A stretch of DNA of 64,000 nt from Rhizobium sp. BK602 (GTDB lineage Bacteria; Pseudomonadota; Alphaproteobacteria; Rhizobiales; Rhizobiaceae). Position 1 is the first letter of the stretch; the number at the start of each line of letters is the position of its first letter. The DNA lies in the NCBI RefSeq assembly GCF_014195095.1, contig NZ_JACIBC010000003.1:434001-498000 (forward strand). Direction: 5' to 3'. A program made the position numbers and the translations under genes. Below the pieces are notes generated by a model. It was not told the origin of the DNA, searched no databases, and saw nothing but the letters and a program-made list of their open reading frames with translations. This document shows positions 52,126 through 61,162 of the stretch, piece by piece.

Positions 52126-53115
52126 TTAGTCGGAGTAGATGAACTTCGCGACGTTCTTGTCGGCGACGTTCGACTTGTCGATGACCGTGAAGCCGGTGCC
52201 GATGGCCGTCGGGATCGAATTGCCCGTCAGATGGGCATAGGCCGCCATCACGCCGAAATAGCCGATCTCGGCCGGATGCTGGGCAATCGCCAGATCGACA
52301 AGGCCGGAATTGATATTGTCGACGATCGTGGTCGGCGCATCGAAGGCGACGACGCGGATCTTGCCCGTTTGGCCCGCCTGCTGGACGCCGTTGGCAGCAC
52401 CGAGAGCGGAAAACAGATTGGCGCCGAAAACACCATCGAGATCCGAGTTGCGGGCATAGACGGCCTGCAGCTGCGACGCCGCCTTGTTGGCATCGTCGTC
52501 ATTATACTGCGTGTCGAGAACGGTGATGTTCGGATATTTCTTCATCTCGTCCTTGAAACCCTGCTCGCGCTGGTCGGTGGTCGAGATGCCGGGCTTGACG
52601 TTCGAAACATAGACCTTGCCCTTTTCGCCCACTGCCTTTGCCAGCGCGCGCGCCGCAATGGCGCCCCCGAGCAGATTGTCGGAGGCGATGTAGGCCAGCG
52701 GGAAATCGGCATCGCCGCTACCCGTCTGATAGTGGCCGTTGCCGATGAAGGTATCGACGGTGATGACCGGAATGCCGGCATCGGCGGCCTTCTTCAGCGG
52801 CTGGATCAGCTGATCCTTGTCGGTCGGCGCGATCAGGATCGCATCGGGCTTCTTGGCGATGATCGCATCGAGAACCGGAACCTGCGTGACCGGGTTGAAA
52901 TCCGGGGCCCCCTGGAAGACGAGATCGGCACCGACCGCCTTGGCGGCGGCTTCGGCGCCCTTGCGCATGGTGATGTAGAAGGCATCGGTGGTCAGGCCCG
53001 GAATCAGCGCAATGGTGAACTTCTTGTCCTGCGCCTTCGCACCGCCGGCAACGGCCGCCACGCCAGTGGCAAGCGTGGCCACGGCACTGGCCTTGAGAAA
53101 TGAACGTCGCTCCAT
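52126..53115 (-). CDS. CUT2 sugar ABC transporter substrate-binding protein
   Basis: A 329-residue periplasmic binding protein (peripla_BP_4, RbsB-like). The N-terminus is a signal with twin Arg (ERRSFLKASAVATLATGVA), cleavage near GGAKAQD. The sugar-binding core has PDAILIAPTDKDQLIQPLKK, IPVITVDTFIG and the hinge region DGVFGANLFSALGAANG. It is encoded downstream of the kinase fusion and upstream of the permease. The ligand is unknown; the catabolic partners suggest a hexose or a related sugar. Confidence 0.92.
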   Translation of the reverse strand: MERRSFLKASAVATLATGVAAVAGGAKAQDKKFTIALIPGLTTDAFYITMRKGAEAAAKAVGADLVFQGAPDFNPVTQVPVLDAIIAKKPDAILIAPTDKDQLIQPLKKAADAGIPVITVDTFIGNGHYQTGSGDADFPLAYIASDNLLGGAIAARALAKAVGEKGKVYVSNVKPGISTTDQREQGFKDEMKKYPNITVLDTQYNDDDANKAASQLQAVYARNSDLDGVFGANLFSALGAANGVQQAGQTGKIRVVAFDAPTTIVDNINSGLVDLAIAQHPAEIGYFGVMAAYAHLTGNSIPTAIGTGFTVIDKSNVADKNVAKFIYSD

Positions 53116-53347
53116 AATTTCCTCCCTTGAAAGCCGAACATCTCCCTTGTCCGGCAGAACGGATAATCAGTGGCTTACAGCGGGCCGTCAAGTAATTTTT
53201 TTCTGCAAGGAATTCCAATCATCATCTTGATATAATTGGACAATCCTGGACAGAGAAAGCACAATCAGGCAGCGCCGGCGCAAGCGTTGCGCAGCGGTTT
53301 GAAGGCAGGTCGAGGCATGTCGTCAGCCGCGTGCAGTGCAGCGTTTC

Positions 53348-54760
53348 TTACGCCTGTGCGAACACGTCCGAAATCCAGGCGGCAATATCGTCCATGTTCG
53401 GTTCCTTGGTTTGATCGACCGTCATCAGCGCGCCGCATCCCATCGGTTCGGCGCGGTCGGCGAGCACGATCAGCTCGCCGACATATTCGGCGCCGGGATG
53501 CCCCGGCAGCCGGTCTTTCAAGCGTGTGGCATAGCGTTCGCCGGCGACAGCGCCGGGCACCTTGCACCAAAGCTCGGCGACGCGATCGACACCGGCATCC
53601 TTGATATAGGTCTCGAGCAACGCTTTCGGCTGGAAACCGAACCAGGCGTCGACGATGAAGGTCGAGCCGGCCGGCGCCTCGCGAATAAACGACCAGATCG
53701 CCTGATAGCTTGCCTTGCCCAGGGTGCGGTTGAAATCCCGATCCACGCCGCCAATGTGTTCCAGGAAAGGGTTCTTGATGCCGTCGAGCGACAGGACCGG
53801 CCATCCGGTGCGCTGCGACAGCGATTTCGCCAGACTGCTTTTTCCCGAGGCCGGCACGCCGTTGACGAGCACCACGCGCTTTTCGGCCGAGCCGGCGGCA
53901 CATGCGAATGCCGAAAGGGCCGCGCCGATCACGCCGGCATCGTCACCAAGCCCGGCCGGCACGATCGTCGGCCGGAACCATGGTGCGATCGAAGGCAGAT
54001 CGGCAAGCGCACGGGCCGCGTCGGCGCCGAGACCGCCTCCCAGCACAATGACGTCGGGGTCCATCGTCGCCGCGATGTTGTCGAGCGCGATGCGCAGGGG
54101 GGATGCCCATTTGTGCAGCACCGCCCTTGCGGCGGCATCCCCGGCGCTGGCCATGGCAAAGACGTCGCTGACGGATGTCGCGGCCAGCCCCGCCTCGTTC
54201 ATATGCCGGCGCAGCGCCGTTCCCGAGCTGAAGGTCTCTACGCAGCCGCGCCGACCGCAGGCACATAGAGGACCATCCTGAAACACCGAAATATGGCCGA
54301 GCTGCCCCGCCGTCATATGCCCATGATAGATACGGCCATCATGCGCAACGGCACCGCCTATGCCGGTACCGATGGTCAGCATGGCAACGTTCCGGTAGCC
54401 CCTGGCGGCACCGATGCGCATCTCGGCGATGAGTGCCATGTTGCAATCATTCTCGATCACGACCCTGCGGCCGAGAGCGCTCTCCAGCCGGTCGGCAAAG
54501 TCGATGCCGGCCAGATTGAGGATGCCGCCGGACAGGATCGCCCGGTGCGAGACATCGACGCGCCCGGGAATGCCGACGCCGATGCCAGCCGCCTCCGCCG
54601 CGCCGAGCTGACCGACCATTGCCTCGATGCGTTCGACCACCGCCAGGGGATCGGCGGGGGTGCGCTCCGACAGTTTCCGCAAAATCTCGCCTCGACCGGA
54701 GACGAGGGCGGCGCGAATGTTCGTGCCGCCAATGTCCACGCCGATGGCTATGTCAGGCAT
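53348..54760 (-). CDS. ROK sugar kinase fused to a P-loop kinase-like domain
   Basis: A 470-residue fusion. Residues 1-288 form a ROK sugar kinase: the ATP motif IGVDIGGTNIRAAL, catalytic Asp105 in VIENDCN, and the zinc motif with His156 and CACGRRGC (Cys166, Cys168, Cys173). Residues 295-470 form a separate P-loop domain, with Walker A GVPASGKSS (Gly301 to Ser309) and LSLDGIKNPFLEH as a possible Asp-bearing strand, resembling small-molecule or shikimate-type kinases. Length and open frame show a real fusion. It overlaps the aldolase stop region by eight bases, so they are coupled. Two phosphorylations of one sugar are inferred. Confidence 0.88.
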   Translation of the reverse strand: MPDIAIGVDIGGTNIRAALVSGRGEILRKLSERTPADPLAVVERIEAMVGQLGAAEAAGIGVGIPGRVDVSHRAILSGGILNLAGIDFADRLESALGRRVVIENDCNMALIAEMRIGAARGYRNVAMLTIGTGIGGAVAHDGRIYHGHMTAGQLGHISVFQDGPLCACGRRGCVETFSSGTALRRHMNEAGLAATSVSDVFAMASAGDAAARAVLHKWASPLRIALDNIAATMDPDVIVLGGGLGADAARALADLPSIAPWFRPTIVPAGLGDDAGVIGAALSAFACAAGSAEKRVVLVNGVPASGKSSLAKSLSQRTGWPVLSLDGIKNPFLEHIGGVDRDFNRTLGKASYQAIWSFIREAPAGSTFIVDAWFGFQPKALLETYIKDAGVDRVAELWCKVPGAVAGERYATRLKDRLPGHPGAEYVGELIVLADRAEPMGCGALMTVDQTKEPNMDDIAAWISDVFAQA

Positions 54761-55694
54761 CTGCTTTCTGCCCCTGCCCGGCAGCGGCGGATCGCGCACC
54801 CTTGAAATGAGCAGCAATTACCGCCTGGATCTCGCGCAACCGCGGAACCGCGACGGACTGGAGCCTATCCCTGGTGATGGATCGGTCGAGCGAAATGCAG
54901 TCCTTCCAAAGCGAGCGGCCGGCGATGACGCCCGAGGCCCCGTTGCGCATGGCGTCCTCGACCTGCTGCAGGAATGTCGTGTGATCGACACCGGCCGACA
55001 GGACAGCCCAGGGAACATCGCCCGCAAGTCTCGTGACCTCGGCACAGGCTTGTGCACTTCCCGGATAGGGAATCTTCAGCACCTTTGCCCCGCAATCCAG
55101 GCAAATCCGGCTTCCGCCGACGACCAGCGACGACAGCTTGGCTTTATAGTCCGCCTCATCCTCGTCATCGAACCTGTAGGTCAGGAATTCGACGACCAGC
55201 AGCAGGTCCTCGCGGGCGAAATCCTCGATGCACTGACGCAGGATCGCGATATTGTGGACATTGGCCTCGTCGCGATCCGAACGCAGATAGACCATGATCT
55301 TGCCGCCGGTGGCGCCGAGCTGGCGCACACGGCGAGCCGTGATGCCGGGGACCAGCTTCGACAGTCGGTAGCCTTCCGGCGACGTATCCCAGCCGGAAGC
55401 ATCGAGGCCGATCAGCAGCGCGGTATCGCGCTGGATGATGCGATCGTCCACCAAGGCAGGCACGGCGCAGATCGGATCGACAAGCACGCAGGAGGCCTTG
55501 CTCGCGAGAAACTTCGCGATGTCGGCCTTGGTATCGCCGAGCGTCTTGTCTGAAATCGCCGCCTGTTCCGCCGGGTCCTTGGCAAGCAGGCTTCGCATAC
55601 CGCCGCGCTGATCGCAGGCAATTACCATCATCGCCCCGTCGCTACCGCAAATCTGCTGGTAGCCGCGCATTTCGGCCGTCGTCAATCTGGACAT
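54753..55694 (-). CDS. LacD-family (tagatose/fructose-bisphosphate type) aldolase
   Basis: A 313-residue class I aldolase of the LacD/YihT family. Recognisable segments are MVIACDQRGGMRSLLA, CVLVDPICAVPALVDD, LLIGLDASGWD, and the C-terminal PWAVLSAGVDHTTFLQQVEDA and GVIAGRSLWKD. Members cleave tagatose-1,6-bisphosphate or the sulfosugar analogue. It is first in a minus-strand operon with the kinase fusion and a CUT2 importer. The real substrate remains open. Confidence 0.88.
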   Translation of the reverse strand: MSRLTTAEMRGYQQICGSDGAMMVIACDQRGGMRSLLAKDPAEQAAISDKTLGDTKADIAKFLASKASCVLVDPICAVPALVDDRIIQRDTALLIGLDASGWDTSPEGYRLSKLVPGITARRVRQLGATGGKIMVYLRSDRDEANVHNIAILRQCIEDFAREDLLLVVEFLTYRFDDEDEADYKAKLSSLVVGGSRICLDCGAKVLKIPYPGSAQACAEVTRLAGDVPWAVLSAGVDHTTFLQQVEDAMRNGASGVIAGRSLWKDCISLDRSITRDRLQSVAVPRLREIQAVIAAHFKGARSAAAGQGQKADA

Positions 55695-55920
55695 CTGATC
55701 CTCCGTTGCCCCGCTCCCACAGGGTGATGAATGCCCACCTCACTCCCGAACCCGGCAGGAGATGGCCAGCAATGATCGAGAGTGTCGCCCACCGCATAAT
55801 CGTTGCGAAATCGCCGGTTTTGAGCGATAACTCCCTCACATGCCGGATATGTAACACATTGCAGAAAGGAATTTCAATCTGAATTCGTCTCAATCGCAGG
55901 AGGCTGCGACAAATCGTGCA

Positions 55921-56835
55921 TTGCTGCACACCGTCGCGAAATTGCACTACCAATCCGACATGTCGCAGGTCGACATCGCCAAGAAACTGGGACTGTCGAC
56001 CGCGACGGTCTCGCGGCTGCTTCAGAAGGCCCGATTGGCCGGGATCGTCCGGATCGAGGTGCTCGACCTTTCGTCATCGGAGGATCTGAGCGACGCCCTG
56101 ATCGACGGCCTAAAGCTGCGCAACGCCGCCGTCATCGACACGCCGTCGTCGAACGTCTTGAGCGCGCTCGCCGCGCCCGTCGGCTCACTGCTGCAGCAGG
56201 CTGGCCTTCGCTCCGGCTCGACGCTCGGCATCGGCTGGGGGCGCGCGGTGCGCGAAGTCACGCTTGCGGGGCTGCCGCAACTGCCGGGCATCGCCACCAT
56301 CGCCCTCAACGGCGGCATGCAGCAGGCAGCGCCGCATTTCCAGATCAACGAATTCGTACGCCAGGCAGCCGAGCAGATGGGCGGCACGCCGCATTTCCTG
56401 CACGCCCCGTATATTTCCTCATCGGAACTGCGCGATGCCTTCCTCGCCGATCCCACCGTGCAGCAGGTAACCTCCCTCTGGAACCAGTTGGATGCGGCGA
56501 TCGTCGGCGTCGGCCTCACGCATCAGGCCAGCCCATCGGAGGCGACGGCGGCCCTGCCGGGGGAAAGAGCGCTCAGCCATGCCGCCGGCGACGTTCTGCG
56601 CCACTATGTCACCGAGGCTGGCGAGATCCTGCATTGGGACGGCGAGGAGCGGATGATGGCCGCCTCCCCCGAACAGCTGCAGCGGATTCCGCTGTGCATC
56701 GCGGTTGCCGCGACCCCGGCCAAGGCGCCCGGCATCATCGGCGCCGCGCGATCCGGGATGATCAATGCGCTGGTGACCGATGCCAATACCGCGCAGGCGA
56801 TCCTCGACCGCCTGTCCGCTACCCAGAAGAATTGA
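55921..56835 (+). CDS. SorC/DeoR-type sugar-binding regulator
   Basis: About 304 residues as written. The N-terminal HTH is VAKLHYQSDMSQVDIAKKLG with STATVSRLLQKARLAGIV, and the SorC sugar-binding domain follows (GIGWGRAVREVTL; ALNGGM). The start is uncertain: TTG 55921 lies 17 bases after AGGAGG, and a CTG at 55879, nine bases after AAGGA, would give the usual 14-residue N-terminal extension. Divergent orientation from the aldolase operon suggests it controls that operon in response to a phosphorylated sugar. It ends 10 bases before a HAD gene. Confidence 0.85.
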   Translation: MLHTVAKLHYQSDMSQVDIAKKLGLSTATVSRLLQKARLAGIVRIEVLDLSSSEDLSDALIDGLKLRNAAVIDTPSSNVLSALAAPVGSLLQQAGLRSGSTLGIGWGRAVREVTLAGLPQLPGIATIALNGGMQQAAPHFQINEFVRQAAEQMGGTPHFLHAPYISSSELRDAFLADPTVQQVTSLWNQLDAAIVGVGLTHQASPSEATAALPGERALSHAAGDVLRHYVTEAGEILHWDGEERMMAASPEQLQRIPLCIAVAATPAKAPGIIGAARSGMINALVTDANTAQAILDRLSATQKN

Positions 56836-56845
56836 GAGCCCGACG

Positions 56846-57517
56846 ATGACCCTGCCTGCTTATTCCGACCGGCCTTTCGGCGCCTTCCTGTTCGATATGG
56901 ATGGAACCGTGCTGAACTCGATCGCCGTCGGCGAGCGGGTCTGGACGGCCTGGGCCTTGCGGCACAATGTCGATGTCGAGGGCCTGCTGGCAATTGTGCA
57001 TGGACGCAAAGCGAGCGAAACGATCACACGGCTTGGCCTTTCCGGGCTCGATCCCGCGGAAGAGGCGCGGCTTCTGACCCTGGCCGAAATCGCCGATGTC
57101 GAAGGCGTCGACCCGATCGCGGGCGCCGTTAATTTCCTCAATGCCCTCCCCAGGGATCGCTGGGCAATCGTCACATCCGCGCCACGGGATCTGGCGGCTG
57201 TCCGCCTCAAGGCTGCCGGCATTCCCTGGCCGCCGCTGCTGATCACCGGCGAGGATGTGCAAAAGGGAAAGCCCGCGCCGGATTGCTTCCGCCTCGCTGC
57301 CGAGCGGCTGGGCCAACCCATCGAGCAATGCCTCGTCTTCGAAGACGCGCCGGCCGGTATCGAGGCGGCTCAGGCCGCCGGTGCGGCCGTGCTGGTGATC
57401 AGCGCCACGCACCGGACCCAGCTGGAAACGCCGCATCCAAGCATTGCCGGCTATGACGGCCTTATCACGGACGTGTTGTCCGACGGGTCTCTTCGCCTGA
57501 CTTGCAAGCAGGCGTGA
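56846..57517 (+). CDS. HAD-superfamily sugar-phosphate phosphatase
   Basis: A 223-residue HAD-IA hydrolase. Motif I is FLFDMDGTVLNS with the nucleophilic Asp, motif II is VTSAPRD, motif III is KGKPAPDCF, and motif IV is CLVFEDAPAGIEAAQAAG. The cap is of the small helical type used by sugar-phosphatases such as GPP and DOG. It follows the SorC gene by 10 bases and is likely co-transcribed. It may dephosphorylate an intermediate or dead-end product of the adjacent sugar pathway. Confidence 0.88.
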   Translation: MTLPAYSDRPFGAFLFDMDGTVLNSIAVGERVWTAWALRHNVDVEGLLAIVHGRKASETITRLGLSGLDPAEEARLLTLAEIADVEGVDPIAGAVNFLNALPRDRWAIVTSAPRDLAAVRLKAAGIPWPPLLITGEDVQKGKPAPDCFRLAAERLGQPIEQCLVFEDAPAGIEAAQAAGAAVLVISATHRTQLETPHPSIAGYDGLITDVLSDGSLRLTCKQA

Positions 57518-57642
57518 AGCTCCGGGTCAAGGCATTGCCAGAACAGCTAGTTCGGTGATGCGGAAATGATGATATTCGCATGGGCTATCGACCCGCGCCC
57601 GGAGCTTTTCCTGTTCAATCGACGGCAAGCTTCAAGGAGCTG

Positions 57643-57668
57643 TTTCGCAAATCATATTTTATGCGAAA
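57643..57668. promoter_or_regulatory. Inverted repeat upstream of the LacI gene
   Basis: TTTCGCA (57643-57649) and TGCGAAA (57662-57668) form a dyad with a 12-base AT-rich spacer, about 150 bases before the LacI start. It may be a regulator site, possibly autoregulatory. Its spacing is wider than the usual compact LacI operator, so assignment is open. Confidence 0.45.
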
Positions 57669-57815
57669 ATCGATAAATTGACGCGTGCAATGTTTTTCCG
57701 CAACATGCTGATGGGAAAAACTTAGCGGAACCTTTCCGCCCCGTTGCGCTTCCCTTCCCGCAGACGCATAACAATCTGAAGTGGGCGGATCGATTCGAAA
57801 TTTGGTCGACTTCTG

Positions 57816-58850
57816 ATGGAAAAAATGACGCACAAGACGATGGAGGATTTCGCGAAATCCTGTGGCGTCTCCCGACCGACCCTTTCCAAATATTTCGACG
57901 ATCCGACGAGCGTCAAGCCGTCGACGCGCGCGCTCATCGAGCATGCGCTCCGCTCCTCGGACTACCAGCCCAATATTTACGCGCGAAACCTCAATCGAAA
58001 GAGAACCCGGAATATCGGCATTCTGGTTCCTGCCCTGACCGACCCGTTCTACGCCGAGATGGTCAACCGGCTGGAGCTGCGGCTGCGAAACGAAGGCTAT
58101 TGGCCGATCGTCTTTTCCTCCCATGGCCTGCCGGAGCTGGAGGCTGAAGCCGTCAGCACCATGCTGTCTCTGAAGGTGGCCGGGGCGCTCGCCGCGCCGC
58201 TGGGACAGACATCCGACCCGCGAGCCTTCGACAAGCTGGCCCAGAACGTGCCGCTCGTCTATTTCGACACCTATATCGAAGGCAACACGCCCTTCATCGG
58301 CAACAACAATTTCCAGAGTGTGGCGACCATCGTCGAATATCTCTGTCGCTCCGGCGACGTGCCGGCCTATTTCGACATCCCGCATGTCAATCACAACTCG
58401 CCGGAAAGGCTGGCGAGCTACATCGCCACTATGGAAACCTCCGGCTACGATCCCATCGTTATCAAGACCAATGCCGCCTACACATGGGAATTCGAGCGCA
58501 TCGGATACCAGCAGATGGACGAGATGCTCGACGCAAAGGCTTTACCGCGCAAGACCATCCTGTGCGCCAACGACCGCCTCGCCTTCGGTGTCATGGCCGC
58601 AGCCTTCGCGCATCGCTTGAAGGTCGGGCGGAAAAAGGGGGACGACCTGCGCGTGGCGGCTCACGACGACCATCCGCTCAGCCGCTACACTTGTCCGCCG
58701 CTGACGACGATGGCGCAGGACTTCGCCGCAATGACGGCAAGCAGCGTCGACACGCTGCTCGCCCTCCTCGGCGAAACGGACAACGCCACCCAGACGATCG
58801 CCGGCAAGGTCAGCCTGGATGGAACGCTGGTCATGCGGCAATCGGCCTGA
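57816..58850 (+). CDS. LacI-family transcriptional regulator
   Basis: A 344-residue regulator. The HTH is MEDFAKSCGVSRPTLSKYFD, followed by the hinge region and a periplasmic-binding-protein-like effector domain starting at RNIGILVPALTDPFYAEMV. Substrate-side features are ALAAPLGQTSDPRAF and RVAAHDDHPLSRYTCPPLTT. It is followed by an alpha/beta hydrolase gene on the opposite strand and likely controls the nearby ABC importer at 61-64 kb. The sugar effector is unknown. Confidence 0.9.
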   Translation: MEKMTHKTMEDFAKSCGVSRPTLSKYFDDPTSVKPSTRALIEHALRSSDYQPNIYARNLNRKRTRNIGILVPALTDPFYAEMVNRLELRLRNEGYWPIVFSSHGLPELEAEAVSTMLSLKVAGALAAPLGQTSDPRAFDKLAQNVPLVYFDTYIEGNTPFIGNNNFQSVATIVEYLCRSGDVPAYFDIPHVNHNSPERLASYIATMETSGYDPIVIKTNAAYTWEFERIGYQQMDEMLDAKALPRKTILCANDRLAFGVMAAAFAHRLKVGRKKGDDLRVAAHDDHPLSRYTCPPLTTMAQDFAAMTASSVDTLLALLGETDNATQTIAGKVSLDGTLVMRQSA

Positions 58851-58865
58851 ACGGCGCCGCACGCC

Positions 58866-59819
58866 TCATTCGCTTCCCGCCTCAAAGCTCTGCCATGCCG
58901 CAACCGCCTCTTCCACGGCCTGCCTTGCCACGGGGATGTATTTTCCCATCGAGACGAAGCCGTGAATCTGCCCTGGCCATGAGCGCAACACGGTACGCAC
59001 ACCCTCCTGCTCGAGCCGTCGCGCATAGGCCAATCCTTCATCCGCGAGGATGTCGTATCCGGCGAGGATCACGAAAGCCGGCGCCACTCCCGCAAGACGT
59101 TCGGCGTGCAAGGGCGAAACCCGCCAATCGGCGATATCGGCCTCATTACGGATATAGTGATCGCGAAACCACCGCATCGCCGACGCGGTCAGGCCGAAGC
59201 CCTCCCCATAGCGGCGGTAGCTGTCGGCCGTCTGTGCCGCATCCGTATTCGGATAGATCAAGAGCTGCGCGGCGAGCCGGGGCACCTCGCCGGAACGCGA
59301 CATCAGCGCCAGCACGGCGGCAAGATTGCCGCCGGCGCTGTCGCCGGCAACGGCGATCCGTCCGGGATCGATGCCGAGATCGTCGGACGACTGCACCATG
59401 AAGGTGAGCGTTGCCGCGCAGTCCGTCAGCCCGGCGGGAAACTTGTGTTCCGGCGCCAGACGATAATCCGGGCAGACGACGGTGCATTGCGCCAAATTGG
59501 CGAACCACCGGCAGATCTCGTCGTGCGAGTCGAGATTGCCGATCACCCAGCCGCCGCCGTGGAGATAGAGCAGGCCAGGCCCTCCCTTCGCCGGTACGCA
59601 GGCCCCACGATAGACGCGCAGCGGGATGGGGCCGTTCGGACCGTTGATCTCAAAATCCACCACGGAAGCAACCGCCTCCCGGACGTCCTGAACGGTCGGG
59701 AAGCCCGTATTGTAGTCGATGCGGGCCTCCAGCGGCGTGCCGGTCTCGATCGGCCGGGCATGCGATTGATTGCTCAAGTCGAGAAGGCGCCGCGCGCTAT
59801 CGTCGAGCCGTTCCGTCAT
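58866..59819 (-). CDS. HSL-type alpha/beta hydrolase
   Basis: A 317-residue esterase without signal peptide. The oxyanion motif is HGGGWVIGNLDSHD, the nucleophile elbow GDSAGG, and the catalytic His lies in QIHGFVSM. DYRLAPEHKFPAG is the family segment. ATG 59819 follows GGAGGGGG. It is 19 bases downstream of the Gfo/Idh/MocA gene on the same strand, so the two form an operon. A role in opening a lactone or ester from a sugar or aromatic substrate is inferred only. Confidence 0.88.
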   Translation of the reverse strand: MTERLDDSARRLLDLSNQSHARPIETGTPLEARIDYNTGFPTVQDVREAVASVVDFEINGPNGPIPLRVYRGACVPAKGGPGLLYLHGGGWVIGNLDSHDEICRWFANLAQCTVVCPDYRLAPEHKFPAGLTDCAATLTFMVQSSDDLGIDPGRIAVAGDSAGGNLAAVLALMSRSGEVPRLAAQLLIYPNTDAAQTADSYRRYGEGFGLTASAMRWFRDHYIRNEADIADWRVSPLHAERLAGVAPAFVILAGYDILADEGLAYARRLEQEGVRTVLRSWPGQIHGFVSMGKYIPVARQAVEEAVAAWQSFEAGSE

Positions 59820-59838
59820 ATCCCCCTCCCATGCCCGA

Positions 59839-60987
59839 TCAGGCCAAGAAACTGCGCGCCTCGTCCTCGCCGAGAAGCGGCGGCCGCACGAGGTCGCCAC
59901 CGATGCTGACGGACCGGCCGCTTTCGCCGGACGCAAGAATGGCCTCCATGATTTCGAGGACGTGCAGGGCCAGCTCCCCCGACGCGCGCGGCTTCCTGTT
60001 CTCCTGAAGCGCGCGCGCAAGATCGGCGACGCCGAGCATGCGGTAATTCGCCCGGTCGGGCGCGGCGAACGGCCAGTTCCTCTTGCCGTAGAGTTCGCCG
60101 TCGCTGTCGAAATCATGCCAGTCCGCGCCGCCCTCCGACAGAGAAACCGTACCGCCAAACGTATCGGGATCGGGCAGCCGTAGGGAACCCTCCGTGCCGT
60201 GCAGTTCGATCGGATGATTGGAATGGCGGAAGACATCCCAGGAGGCGCCGAAATTGACGGTCGCGCCGCATTCGAACTCCAGGAGCGACAGGATATTGGT
60301 CGGCGTACCGACTTTGAAGCTCGTATTCTTGAACGGGCCGTCCGCCGTGATGAGGCGCTCCTCCTGGCCCTTGGTCGCCATGGCCATGACGCGCACGACC
60401 GGACCAAGCAGGTTCACCATCATGGTCAGATAGTAGGGACCCATATCGAAGACCGGGCCGCCGCCCGGCTGGTAGTAGAATTGCGGATTCGGATGCCAGT
60501 GCTCCATGCCGCGTCCCATCATGAAGGCCGTACCGCTGACGGGCCGGCCGATGGCGCCCTCCTCCATCAGGCGGCGCGCCCGGCGGCCGGCGGCCCCCAG
60601 AAAGGTATCCGGCGCCGAGCCAAGCAGCAGGCCACGACGCTTAGCTTCCGCAACCAAGACCCGGCCATCCGCCGCAGAGGTCGCCAGTGGCTTTTCGGTA
60701 AAGACATGCTTGCCGGCCGAAAGCGCTGACATGGTGACATCGAAGTGCACGACGGGAATGGTGAGATTGAGCACGAGGTCGACCTCAGAATCAGCCAGCA
60801 ATTGATCGACGCCCAACGCACGAATGCCGTATTCGCGAGCCCGCAAAGCCGCCGCATCGGCTGAAATATCGGCGCAGGCCCGCAGCTCGACCCCGGCAAA
60901 CAGCGCGGCGTTGCGCAAATAGGTCATCGAGATATTGCCGCATCCGATGACGCCGATCCCGAGCTTCGCCTTTGTTTTCTCAGTCAT
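59839..60987 (-). CDS. Gfo/Idh/MocA-family oxidoreductase
   Basis: A 382-residue NAD(P)-dependent dehydrogenase. The Rossmann motif is IGVIGCGNISMTYLRN, the family EKPLA signature appears as FTEKPLATSA, and the C-terminal dimerisation part contains GGGPVFDMGPYYL. ATG 60987 follows GGGAG. These enzymes oxidise or reduce sugars, inositols or their derivatives. It is divergent from an ABC importer binding-protein gene, with a 175-base shared control region, and precedes an esterase, suggesting a small catabolic unit for the imported sugar. Confidence 0.9.
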   Translation of the reverse strand: MTEKTKAKLGIGVIGCGNISMTYLRNAALFAGVELRACADISADAAALRAREYGIRALGVDQLLADSEVDLVLNLTIPVVHFDVTMSALSAGKHVFTEKPLATSAADGRVLVAEAKRRGLLLGSAPDTFLGAAGRRARRLMEEGAIGRPVSGTAFMMGRGMEHWHPNPQFYYQPGGGPVFDMGPYYLTMMVNLLGPVVRVMAMATKGQEERLITADGPFKNTSFKVGTPTNILSLLEFECGATVNFGASWDVFRHSNHPIELHGTEGSLRLPDPDTFGGTVSLSEGGADWHDFDSDGELYGKRNWPFAAPDRANYRMLGVADLARALQENRKPRASGELALHVLEIMEAILASGESGRSVSIGGDLVRPPLLGEDEARSFLA

Positions 60988-61162
60988 ATCTCCCAATCCT
61001 CCCTACATTCGACAAGGCATGCGTCGTGGACGGCAGATTCGCCGGACGCCTCCCGACCTGATTTAAAGCATCTTATTTCTTGACGCGCGACAATTTTTTA
61101 GGAAACATACGATAATACTGGCGCGGAGGTTTGGAGGTCGCCAGTCTTCCTGGGAGGGAAAC

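Noticed and set aside
57643..57668. The TTTCGCA/TGCGAAA dyad as a definite LacI operator
   Set aside because: The 12-base spacer is wider than typical LacI-family operators, and no second copy was seen at the ABC importer promoter.
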